Assembly: GCA_001797695.1 (NCBI GenBank)
Contig: MGQD01000039.1
Span: 1 to 8,793, forward strand
Origin: Deltaproteobacteria bacterium RBG_13_49_15
GTDB taxonomy: Bacteria > Desulfobacterota > Desulfobacteria > Desulfobacterales > UBA2156
DNA: 8,793 nucleotides
Direction: 5' to 3'
Positions within the stretch are counted from its first letter, which is position 1; every line of letters starts with the position of its first letter. Of the stretch, positions 1 through 7,100 are shown one piece after another. The position numbers and the translations under genes were made by a program. A model generated the notes under the pieces. That model was not told the DNA's origin and made no database searches. It saw nothing but the letters and a program-made list of their open reading frames with translations.

Positions 1-106
1 TGCCAAGGACTCGCAGTAAAATACTACGGCTTCGCCCTTGGACGCCTTGGATCTGGGGCGCCCTCGGCTTTTGCAACAACAGGGTTAACTATCAGGTATT
101 GCGGAA
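1..106. other. Upstream leader without a supported gene
   Basis: No start codon with a convincing ribosome-binding site lies in this stretch. Two of the three forward frames stay open through it, but the segment is too short to judge and resembles no family I recognise. It contains two near copies of a CCTTGGA motif (about 36-42 and 45-51), a complementary CCAAGG at 3-8, and an 8-bp palindrome GGGCGCCC at 56-63. This gives it the look of intergenic, repeat-like DNA. The 3' end of an upstream gene could lie in the first few bases: one frame stops with TAA at 17-19. That is not demonstrable. Confidence 0.4.
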
Positions 107-2113
107 ATGGATAAAGAACAGGCGGATAACGAAACCATCCCCCAAACCTTACCGACTCTTTTAAAAAGAAATGCCGAGCGTTTCGGCGACCGGCGGGTCG
201 CTCTTCGCGAAAAAGAATACGGCATCTGGCAGCCCATCACCTGGCGGCAATACCTTCAAAACGTTCAGGATCTTTCGCTGGGGCTCATCTCTTTGGGCCT
301 AAAGCCGGGTGATACGCTCGGCATCATCGGAGATAACCGGCCTGAGTGGATATACGCCGAATTGGCGGCGCAGGCGGCGTGCGCCATCCCTTTCGGGATC
401 TTTCAGGATTCCATCCTCACTGAGATCACATACATCATCGGGCATAGTGACGCCAGAATGATCGTGGCCGAAGATCAGGAACAGGTCGATAAAATCCTTG
501 AGATCAAAGAAAAGCTTCCGAATCTGAAAAAAATCATTTTCACCGATCCAAAAGGGCTCTGGGGATATGACGATCCGCTGTTGATCGACTTTGGTGAAGT
601 CAAGCGGATGGGGCAAACGCTTCACAAGGAAAAGCCTGACCTGTTCGAAAAAAACCTTTCATCCGCCGGGAAAGACGATCTGGCCATCGTATGCTACACC
701 TCGGGGACAACCGGTAATCCGAAAGGGACGCTGCTGACGCATCATAACATCCTGAGCATGGTGGGAGCGTTAAATGAGGTAGACCCCAAGCACCCGGATG
801 ACCAGTTTTTATCATTTATCCCCCTTCCGTGGATCGTGGAACAGACCATGAGCGTCTTTTCCGCCCTTTACTCCGGATATACGGTGAGCTTCCCGGAAGA
901 ACCCGAAACCGCCATGGCCGATCTTTATGAGATCGCTCCCAGCCTCATGGTGGCATCCCCCCGCATGTGGGAGGGAATTTCGCGCCAGGTGATGGTCAAG
1001 CATCTCGATGCGTCCTTTTTTAAATCCATTATCTACGATTTTTGCCTTCCCATCGGATATCGTTGGGCTGATTTTAAATTCGAAAAAAAGAACCCTCCGC
1101 TTTTCTGGAAAATCCTTTATTACCTGGCATATGTGGCCATGTTCCGGGCGCTGAGAGACCGGATCGGTTTTTCCAGGGTGCGTTCGGCCATGACCGGGGG
1201 CGCCGCACTAGGCCCTGACGTATTCCGATTCTTTCATGCCCTTGGGGTTAATCTGAAACAGATCTATGGCCAGACGGAAGTGGCCGGCTATTCCACCATT
1301 CACCGGGACAACGACATCATTTTCGACTCCGTGGGAATTCCGGTGCCGGCAGCCGAAATCCGGATCTTCGATCCGGATAAGGAAGGGGTAGGAGAAGTAA
1401 TATCGAAAGGACCCGGGTTGTTCAAAGGATATCTGAAAGACGAGGAAACATCCCGAAACACCATTATCGACGGGTGGCTTCATTCCGGGGATGCCGGATA
1501 CTTTACTCCTGGAGGACACCTGGTCATCATCGACCGGGTCAAGGATCTGATGCAGTTAAAATCAGGCGCCCGTTTTTCTCCCATGTTCATCGAAAACAAG
1601 CTTAAATTCTGCCCGTATATCATTGAAGCGGTGGTGTTGGGACATGACCGGGATTATGTGACCGCCATGATCTGCATCGACTACAAGCACGCGGGCAAAT
1701 GGGCCGAAGAGCATCGGATCAGCTACACCACCTATTCCGATCTGACCGGTAAACCCGAAGTCTATGATCTGATCGAAAAGGAAGTGGCGCGTGTGAATAG
1801 ATCGCTTCCTGAAAAGGCAAGGGTCAACAAGTTTCTTCTTCTTTATAAAGAGCTGGACCCGGATGACGAAGAGCTGACTCGCACCAAAAAAATCCGACGA
1901 TCCTTCATCAATCAAAAATACGTCAAGGAGATCGAGGGGCTTTACGGCAACGCGGATACGCTCCCGATCGAAGCCCGCATCCGGTACCAGGATGGAAAAA
2001 CCGCCGTCCTTCGATGTGAGCTGGTCATCCGGACCATGAAACCGGAAGAAGCATACCGGGACGCCCTGACGAAAAAGAGATTTTTCGGAATGATCCGAAA
2101 ACGGAGGAATTGA
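107..2113 (+). CDS. Long-chain-type acyl-CoA synthetase (AMP-forming)
   Basis: Adenylate-forming ligase of the ANL superfamily, FAA/long-chain fatty acid-CoA ligase branch. It is expected to convert a carboxylic acid, ATP and CoA to an acyl-CoA, AMP and PPi at the cytoplasmic face. Visible motifs are the phosphate loop YTSGTTGNPKG at residues 197-207, YGQTE at 387-391, SGD at 460-462 (ribose-binding Asp462), DRVKD at 476-480 with the hinge region, and a C-terminal ELTRTKKIRR segment (589-598) where Lys595 aligns with the catalytic adenylation lysine. All key residues are present, so it should be active. At 668 aa it is slightly longer than many relatives, because a C-terminal extension of about 70 residues ends in a basic tail. 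The ATG at 107 has only a weak upstream CAGG, but the N-terminus is of normal length for the family. The stop is one base before the livH start, so the two are probably translationally coupled. The substrate is unknown; an aromatic or fatty acid delivered by the neighbouring transporter is inferred. Confidence 0.92.
   Translation: MDKEQADNETIPQTLPTLLKRNAERFGDRRVALREKEYGIWQPITWRQYLQNVQDLSLGLISLGLKPGDTLGIIGDNRPEWIYAELAAQAACAIPFGIFQDSILTEITYIIGHSDARMIVAEDQEQVDKILEIKEKLPNLKKIIFTDPKGLWGYDDPLLIDFGEVKRMGQTLHKEKPDLFEKNLSSAGKDDLAIVCYTSGTTGNPKGTLLTHHNILSMVGALNEVDPKHPDDQFLSFIPLPWIVEQTMSVFSALYSGYTVSFPEEPETAMADLYEIAPSLMVASPRMWEGISRQVMVKHLDASFFKSIIYDFCLPIGYRWADFKFEKKNPPLFWKILYYLAYVAMFRALRDRIGFSRVRSAMTGGAALGPDVFRFFHALGVNLKQIYGQTEVAGYSTIHRDNDIIFDSVGIPVPAAEIRIFDPDKEGVGEVISKGPGLFKGYLKDEETSRNTIIDGWLHSGDAGYFTPGGHLVIIDRVKDLMQLKSGARFSPMFIENKLKFCPYIIEAVVLGHDRDYVTAMICIDYKHAGKWAEEHRISYTTYSDLTGKPEVYDLIEKEVARVNRSLPEKARVNKFLLLYKELDPDDEELTRTKKIRRSFINQKYVKEIEGLYGNADTLPIEARIRYQDGKTAVLRCELVIRTMKPEEAYRDALTKKRFFGMIRKRRN
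2103..2107 (+). promoter_or_regulatory. Ribosome-binding site fixing a TTG start for livH
   Basis: GGAGG lies inside the last codons of the upstream ligase gene and 7 bases before the TTG at 2115. The first in-frame ATG (2139) is preceded only by a T-run and has no Shine-Dalgarno sequence. The TTG is therefore the better start, and translation is probably coupled to termination of the ligase. Confidence 0.75.
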
Positions 2114-2114
2114 T

Positions 2115-3005
2115 TTGCAAAACGAATTCCTTTTTTTCATGCAGTTTTTTTTGTCAGGGCTTTCCATCGGTTCCATATATGCCCTGGTAGCCCTTGGATT
2201 TGTTCTCATCTACAAATCCACATCCATTTTGAATCTGGCCCAGGGAGAATTCCTGATGGTCGGCGCCTATATCTGCCTTTCCATGACCATCGATTTTGGC
2301 CTCAATTTTTATGCATCCTTTCTGGTCACCATGATTTTTTCAATCATCCTTGGCCTTGTTGTGGAACGCCTCGTCCTGCGCCCGCTTATCGGCGAACCGA
2401 TCATCTCCATCATCATGGTGACCCTGGGTCTCACCTATGTGCTCAGAGGTGTTGTGATTATGATCTGGGGAAACGATATCCGCCAGTTCAATGTTTTTCC
2501 CGAGCAGCCCATTGACCTGTGGGGGGTAAAGTTGACCTACCTGTACCTCTGGAGCATCGGGATCTCTTTTTTCCTCCTGTCGGTTTTCGTACTGTTTTTT
2601 AAATACGCCAGGACCGGGATTTTCATGAGAGCGGTGGCCGACCATCAGACTGCTGCCCAGAGCATGGGAATTTCCGTAAAACGCGTGTTTGCCATGAGCT
2701 GGTGCATCGCCGCAGTGGTTTCGTCCATCGGCGGCATTCTGGTCGGAAACATCGCCGGAGTCGGAGTCGATATCAGCTATATCGGGCTGAAGGTCCTTCC
2801 TGCCGTGATTTTCGGGGGGCTTGACAGCATTCTCGGCGCCATCATCGGCGGGCTGGTCGTGGGGATTCTGGAATTTTTATCGGCCGGATATCTGGATCCA
2901 TATATTCCGGCTATCAACGAAGTTTTTCCGTTTATTATTTTAGTTGTGGTTTTAATGATAAGGCCTTACGGTCTTTTCGGCATTGAGGAAATCGAGAGGG
3001 TTTAA
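2115..3005 (+). CDS. livH: Branched-chain-type ABC transporter permease LivH
   Basis: Inner-membrane permease of the HAAT (LivH) family, one half of the transmembrane channel that takes substrate from the periplasmic binding protein. The N-terminal stretch at residues 13-48 has the LivH hallmark GSIYALVALGF, then KSTSILNLAQGEF. The rest is a series of hydrophobic helices, with a cytoplasmic coupling segment around 168-196 (GIFMRAVADHQTAAQSMGIS) that contacts the ATPase. The end is the usual short MIRPYGLFG followed by an acidic tail. At 296 aa it has typical length and is complete. The start is TTG, supported by a GGAGG 7 bases upstream. Two long T-runs (7 and 8 bases) follow directly after the start. 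livM begins 12 bases after the stop. The symbol reflects family membership only; the cargo need not be an amino acid. Confidence 0.95.
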   Translation: MQNEFLFFMQFFLSGLSIGSIYALVALGFVLIYKSTSILNLAQGEFLMVGAYICLSMTIDFGLNFYASFLVTMIFSIILGLVVERLVLRPLIGEPIISIIMVTLGLTYVLRGVVIMIWGNDIRQFNVFPEQPIDLWGVKLTYLYLWSIGISFFLLSVFVLFFKYARTGIFMRAVADHQTAAQSMGISVKRVFAMSWCIAAVVSSIGGILVGNIAGVGVDISYIGLKVLPAVIFGGLDSILGAIIGGLVVGILEFLSAGYLDPYIPAINEVFPFIILVVVLMIRPYGLFGIEEIERV

Positions 3006-3017
3006 AGAGAGCAGAGC

Positions 3018-4061
3018 ATGCCTTCCGGAATATTTCACGAACGATACGAAAGCGATGAGCGTATTTTCCAGACATGGTTTGTCCGGATCTGGCTCTTTGT
3101 GCTGCTGATCGTCTGTGCGGGTTTTCCGGTATTTGCTTCCAAATACATGATATCGATCATGACCGAAGTGGGTATTGCCGTTATCGCCTGCCACGGGCTG
3201 AACCTCCTTACCGGTTTTACCGGACAAATATCGCTGGGGCATGCGGCGTTTATGGGTGTCGGGGCGTACACCTGCTCCATCCTCATTACCAAATCCGGAG
3301 TCCCTTTTATTGTCGCACTCCCTGCAGCCGGAGTGGTAACCGCACTTGTAGGGATGATTTTCGGCATTCCGTCTCTGAGGCTTCGGGGGTTATATCTGGC
3401 CATGGCGACGATCGCCGCCCAGTTCATTATCGAATTCACGATCCGCCGGTGGGGTAAGCTGACCGGAGGTGTGGAAGGAATGTATGTGGATCCAGGAACA
3501 GTGGGCCATTTTCATTTTGATAACCATATCCATCTTTACTATCTGACGTTTATTATCGCGGTGGTAATCACTCTGATGACCAAAAACATCGTGCGGGCCA
3601 GATCCGGTCGCGCATTTGTGGCCATTCGGGACCGGTATCTCGCCGCAGAAGTGATCGGCGTGAACCTGTTTAAATACCGCCTCATGTCGTTTGCAATCTC
3701 TTCCTCTTTTGCCGGAATAGCCGGCGCTCTCCTTTCCCAGTACCTTCAAGTCATCACCCATGAATCCTTCAGCATTCACCAGTCGATCGATTATCTGGCC
3801 ATGTGCATCATCGGAGGATTGGGGCACATCCTGGGCGCCATCTACGGTGTGGCGTTCTGGTTCATCCTGGAGCGGATTCTCGAATATGTAACAACCTCAT
3901 TAAACAGCGCTTTCCCCGCGCATTTGACCTGGTTTGTATCAATCCGTGAAATTGTGTTCGGCGTGGTCATCATCTGGTTTCTGATTTTCGAACCGGACGG
4001 ATTGGCCGCAAGGTGGCGAACCATCAGGGCTTACTGGAAGCTCTGGCCGTTCTCATATTAA
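3018..4061 (+). CDS. livM: Branched-chain-type ABC transporter permease LivM
   Basis: Second inner-membrane permease, expected to pair with LivH. Visible features are a charged N-terminal leader of about 22 residues, hydrophobic helices from about residue 24, the LivM signature GLNLLTGFTGQISLGH at 60-75 continuing into AAFMGVGAYT, and a coupling loop at 197-214 (GRAFVAIRDRYLAAEVIG). Near the C-terminus it has IIGGLGHILGAIYG and a final FEPDGLAARW typical of the family. At 347 aa it is full length. The ATG at 3018 has only a weak purine stretch (AGAGAG) before it and sits 12 bases after livH, so translation may depend on ribosomes arriving from livH. The ligase, livH and livM form one tight unit. 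Substrate is not deducible from the permease. Confidence 0.95.
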   Translation: MPSGIFHERYESDERIFQTWFVRIWLFVLLIVCAGFPVFASKYMISIMTEVGIAVIACHGLNLLTGFTGQISLGHAAFMGVGAYTCSILITKSGVPFIVALPAAGVVTALVGMIFGIPSLRLRGLYLAMATIAAQFIIEFTIRRWGKLTGGVEGMYVDPGTVGHFHFDNHIHLYYLTFIIAVVITLMTKNIVRARSGRAFVAIRDRYLAAEVIGVNLFKYRLMSFAISSSFAGIAGALLSQYLQVITHESFSIHQSIDYLAMCIIGGLGHILGAIYGVAFWFILERILEYVTTSLNSAFPAHLTWFVSIREIVFGVVIIWFLIFEPDGLAARWRTIRAYWKLWPFSY

Positions 4062-4100
4062 CGGAGTATCGCTGGAATAAACGTAATGATAAACCACAAA

Positions 4101-4106
4101 AGGAGG
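4101..4106 (+). promoter_or_regulatory. Strong ribosome-binding site for the binding protein
   Basis: A full AGGAGG sits 4 bases before the ATG at 4111, embedded in an A-rich stretch. It is the best Shine-Dalgarno in the transporter block. This agrees with the need for a periplasmic binding protein in excess over its permease. Confidence 0.75.
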
Positions 4107-4110
4107 CAAC

Positions 4111-5319
4111 ATGAAGACAAACAGGAAGTCCGGATTTTTCATCATCGCCGTGTCAATGATCATCGGATTCGCCCTTCTGGCGGGTCCTGCCGGTGCAGCC
4201 GATGAAATCAAATGGGGCGTGCTGATCGACCTGTCCGGGCCCACGTCGGACTGGGGGAAAAACCAGGCCAAAGGGCAGCTCGATGCCATGCGGTGGGTGA
4301 ATGAAAACGGCGGCATCAACGGAAAGCCGTTGAAACTCATCGTCATCGACGACGGATACAAGGTGCCGGATGGAGTAGCCGGCTATAACCGCCTGGTCGA
4401 TTCCGAAAAGGTCATCGGGATTTATATCCAATCCACCGGAACGACCATGACGCTTGCCAAGAAAATCGTGGCCGACGGCGTGGCCACCATTGCGGCATCG
4501 TTTACCGCCAAATTTGAAGATCCGACGAAAACACCGTTTAGTTTCTTTGTTTCTCCATCATACGGGACCATGGGTCGTATCGCCCTGAAATGGATCAAGG
4601 ACAACTGGAAGGATAAATCCCGAAATCCGAAAATCTGCTATCTCTATCCGGATAACACTTACGGAAGCGACATCCTTAACGTATGCAACGATTACGCCAA
4701 AAAGATCGGGGTCGATGTAGGCCCCGATCAGGTCATCAACTGGCCTACCAAGGACGCCACTGTTCAGCTCACCAATATGAAACGGTATGATCCGGATTTT
4801 GCCTTTATCACCTCGACCGCAATGAACGGCGCCGTTATTCTGAAAAACGCCAAAGCATTGGGACTTCAAACCAAATTCATCTCCAACATCCGGAACTTTG
4901 AAGAAAGCCTGATCGATCTGAGCGGCGGCGCCGCTGAGGGAAGCTACGGCGTGCATCCGATCGCACCCTACGGCGCGCCGGTCCCCGGCATGAAAAAACT
5001 CATTGAGTGCCATGAGAAATGGCACTCCGGAGAAAAGGGAACGAATGTGTATGTTGAAGGATGGGTCAACATCTTAAGTGTCACGGAAGCGCTCAAGATC
5101 GCCGACAAAGCCAAAGATCTCACCCCCTCCGGAATCCGGAAGGCCTTTGAACAGTTCCGGAATTTCGATACCGGCGGCCTGGCGCCTCCGCTCACCTTTA
5201 CGGACACCGATCACCGGGCAAGCATGGCTGCCAAGATCTACCAGGTCAAGAACGGTAAAATGGTGGATGTGAGCAATTGGATCGAACTCCCGAGAGATGC
5301 GGAGTATTTCGGAAAATAA
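4111..5319 (+). CDS. Periplasmic substrate-binding protein of the Liv-type ABC transporter
   Basis: Type I periplasmic binding protein (Peripla_BP_6/LivK-like, 402 aa) that captures the solute and delivers it to LivH/LivM. The N-terminus is a classic Sec signal peptide: a basic region (KTNRK), a hydrophobic core at about residues 9-24, then AGPAGA with probable cleavage near Ala29/Ala30. There is no lipobox cysteine, so the mature protein should be soluble. The mature start IKWGVLIDLSGPTSDWG and the NENGGINGKPLKLIVIDD segment are hallmarks of the family. A second lobe begins around KICYLYPDNTYGSD. The late TDTDHRASMAAKIYQVKNGK segment resembles members found with aromatic- or organic-acid gene clusters, rather than E. 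coli LivK. That resemblance is from memory and suggests a carboxylic-acid ligand. The gene starts 49 bases after livM and is followed by a hairpin-containing gap. Confidence 0.95.
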   Translation: MKTNRKSGFFIIAVSMIIGFALLAGPAGAADEIKWGVLIDLSGPTSDWGKNQAKGQLDAMRWVNENGGINGKPLKLIVIDDGYKVPDGVAGYNRLVDSEKVIGIYIQSTGTTMTLAKKIVADGVATIAASFTAKFEDPTKTPFSFFVSPSYGTMGRIALKWIKDNWKDKSRNPKICYLYPDNTYGSDILNVCNDYAKKIGVDVGPDQVINWPTKDATVQLTNMKRYDPDFAFITSTAMNGAVILKNAKALGLQTKFISNIRNFEESLIDLSGGAAEGSYGVHPIAPYGAPVPGMKKLIECHEKWHSGEKGTNVYVEGWVNILSVTEALKIADKAKDLTPSGIRKAFEQFRNFDTGGLAPPLTFTDTDHRASMAAKIYQVKNGKMVDVSNWIELPRDAEYFGK

Positions 5320-5325
5320 ATTTCA

Positions 5326-5343
5326 TACCGGCTAAAGCCGGTA
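5326..5343. repeat. Perfect 7-bp hairpin after the binding-protein gene
   Basis: TACCGGC and GCCGGTA are exact inverted copies separated by TAAA, 6 bases after the binding-protein stop codon. No T-run follows, so it is not a standard Rho-independent terminator. Position and shape fit a REP-like element or an mRNA 3'-end stabiliser, which is common behind binding-protein genes. The role is inferred. Confidence 0.65.
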
Positions 5344-5347
5344 GCTT

Positions 5348-5439
5348 AAGGGGCCAAGGATCCTAGGGTTCAAGGATTCAAGTGAAAGCCATTTCAACAT
5401 GTTTTTCTAACCCTTGAATCCGTGGACCCTTGAACCCTT
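5348..5439. repeat. Imperfect inverted repeat built from TTCAAGG units
   Basis: The left arm (5348-5379) and right arm (5408-5439) are complementary at 24 of 32 positions by hand alignment, with a 28-base loop. Each arm is built from short units: GGGTTCAAGG and GGATTCAAG on the left, and the complements CCTTGAATCC and CCCTTGAACCC on the right. Each arm is therefore internally repetitive as well as inverted. It looks like a dispersed intergenic repeat rather than a gene-specific element, but only one full copy is visible here. Confidence 0.65.
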
Positions 5440-5520
5440 TTAGGTAAAAATCGAGCTGAAGTCTTCGCCTAAAGGTGAGGATTTTTCCTTCAATCGGAAA
5501 ATGGATGCAAGAGGAGTGCA

Positions 5521-7089
5521 ATGCCGGAATTGACATTGCCAAGGCGATTCAACGCCGCCGAGTATTTTATCGACCGGAACGTGGAAGAAGGGAGAGGCGA
5601 CAAGATTGCCGTTTTGCACGAAGAGAATGCCTATACCTACCGGCAGCTTCTTGAAAACGTGAACCGGTGCGCCAACATGCTTTCCCGGTTGGGTGTTCGG
5701 ATGGAAAACCGGGTGATGCTGCTTCTCAGGGACACGCCGGAGATGATTGTTTCGTTTTACGGCGCGATTAAAATGGGAGCGGTTCCGATCCCTTCTAATA
5801 TCCTGATGAAAGCTCCTGATTTTTTATATGTGCTAAACGACAGCCGTGCGGCAACACTTATCGTCGATTCGCTCTTTTTGCCGGAGATCAGCAAAATCCT
5901 CGATCAGGCCCATTTCCTGAAAACCATCATCGTTGTTGGAGAAGGCAAGGGCGGATGGTTATCGTTTAGTGATCTTATGAAAGCGGCCCATCCTGAATTC
6001 AAAGCCGCCGAAACCACCCCGGATGACGCGGCGTTCTGGTTATACAGCGGCCGGAATCCGGAGATGCTGATGGGCGCCGTGCACCACCACAGCCACATGG
6101 TCTACTGTTCCAAAGCGTATGCCGAAGGGATTCTGCACATGCGCGAAGACGACAGAGCCATGGGATCCTTTTTATTTTTCGCCTACGGCCTTGGAAACGG
6201 CGCGTATTTTCCGTTTTCCATGGGGGCGACGAGCATTCTTTTTTCCCACCCGCCAAAACCGGAACTCATCTATCAGGATCTGGTCCGTTATCAACCCACA
6301 CTCTTTTTTACGGTCCCTACCCTTCTGGGCGCCCTTGCCGATTACAAGAGTTCCGCCCGCAATAAAGGTGAAACGCTTCCTCCGGTTCCGAGCCTGAGGG
6401 CCTGTATCTCCTCTGCTGAAATTTTATCACCCGACATCTACCGGCGCTTCAAAGAGGGGTTTGGGATCAATATTTTGGAGGGAACCGGATCCACCGAGAT
6501 ATGTCACATTTTCCTGTCGAGCCGTTTCGGAGAAATAAAGCCGGGAAGCACGGGAAAGATCGTTCCCGGTTATGAGGCCAGGCTGATTGATGACGACGGA
6601 AATCCGGCACATCCGGGAAGCGTCGGAAATCTTTTAATCCGGGGCGGATCCACCGCCAGCGCCTACTGGAACCGGCGAGAGGAGACCAAGCGGAATATGC
6701 TTGGAGAATGGTTCGTCACCGGAGACCGATATAAAGTGGATGAAGATGGGTTTTATTTTTTCCGCGGCAGGAGCGATGATATGCTCAGGGTAGGTGGGAA
6801 GTGGCTTTCCCCTCTGGAAGTGGAAGGCGCCATCAATTCGCATCCGGCGGTCCTCGAAAGCGCCGTGGTAGGGCGTCAGGACAAGGACAACCTGATTAAA
6901 CCGCATGCATTCGCCGTCCTGGCGCCCGGTTACTCTTCTTCCGATTCTCTGAAAACCGAAATTCAAGCCCATGTCAGGGACCGGATCGCTGCGTACAAAT
7001 ATCCCCGCTGGATTGAATTCATCCAGGCGATCCCGAAAACCGCCGGTGGAAAAATCGAACGATTCAAGCTTCAGGAAGCGTTACGGTAG
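5521..7089 (+). CDS. Benzoate-CoA ligase family protein with degenerate phosphate loop
   Basis: ANL-superfamily protein of the benzoate-CoA ligase group (522 aa, normal length). GAGGAG lies 4 bases before the ATG. The N-terminus (FNAAEYFIDRN), FFAYGLGNG at 219-227, GTGSTEICHIFLS from 321, TGDRY with Asp402, FRGRSDDMLRVGGKW from 414, and PKTAGGKIERFKL from 505 with the catalytic Lys511 all match the family. The exception is the phosphate loop. Where SSGSTGxPKG is expected, residues 176-185 read SGRNPEMLMG, with the same length but without the Ser/Thr/Gly pattern and the loop lysine. Flanking FWLY and AVHHH are intact, and neither alternative frame restores the motif. The family makes an aroyl-CoA from an aromatic acid, ATP and CoA. 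Whether this member can adenylate is doubtful, so the role may be altered or accessory. It lies 11 bases before livF, apparently in the same transcript. Confidence 0.88.
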   Translation: MPELTLPRRFNAAEYFIDRNVEEGRGDKIAVLHEENAYTYRQLLENVNRCANMLSRLGVRMENRVMLLLRDTPEMIVSFYGAIKMGAVPIPSNILMKAPDFLYVLNDSRAATLIVDSLFLPEISKILDQAHFLKTIIVVGEGKGGWLSFSDLMKAAHPEFKAAETTPDDAAFWLYSGRNPEMLMGAVHHHSHMVYCSKAYAEGILHMREDDRAMGSFLFFAYGLGNGAYFPFSMGATSILFSHPPKPELIYQDLVRYQPTLFFTVPTLLGALADYKSSARNKGETLPPVPSLRACISSAEILSPDIYRRFKEGFGINILEGTGSTEICHIFLSSRFGEIKPGSTGKIVPGYEARLIDDDGNPAHPGSVGNLLIRGGSTASAYWNRREETKRNMLGEWFVTGDRYKVDEDGFYFFRGRSDDMLRVGGKWLSPLEVEGAINSHPAVLESAVVGRQDKDNLIKPHAFAVLAPGYSSSDSLKTEIQAHVRDRIAAYKYPRWIEFIQAIPKTAGGKIERFKLQEALR

Positions 7090-7100
7090 AGGCGTCCGCC

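Larger units (their letters stand above)
5320..5520. other. Intergenic region with two inverted repeats
   Basis: This 201-bp gap, the largest in the cluster, separates the binding-protein gene from the benzoate-CoA-ligase-like gene. It holds a perfect short hairpin (5326-5343), a larger imperfect inverted repeat (5348-5439), and a leader with complementary patches: AGGTAAAAATC near 5442 and GATTTTTCCT near 5479. I see no good sigma-70 promoter and no clear intrinsic terminator with a stem directly followed by a T-run. Confidence 0.7.

Noticed and set aside
1562..2209. 215-residue open frame on the minus strand
   Set aside because: It lies fully opposite the well-supported acyl-CoA synthetase and livH start, has no recognisable domain, and has the low-complexity composition of an antisense shadow.
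3074..3457. 127-residue + strand open frame inside livM
   Set aside because: It is an out-of-frame reading of livM, which has clear family motifs throughout; no ribosome-binding site and an atypical Cys/Arg/His-rich product.
5326..5343. Rho-independent terminator after the binding-protein gene
   Set aside because: The stem is real, but the following bases are GCTTAAGGGG rather than a T-run.
5414..5458. Sigma-70 promoter before the benzoate-CoA-ligase-like gene
   Set aside because: TTGAAT and TTGAAC could serve as -35 boxes, but no acceptable -10 occurs about 17 bases downstream, and both are part of the repeat.
6046..6075. Compensating frameshifts as the cause of the missing phosphate loop
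   Set aside because: Reading the segment in the other two forward frames does not recover SSGSTGxPKG; one hits a stop and the other gives an unrelated sequence. The change appears to be true substitution.
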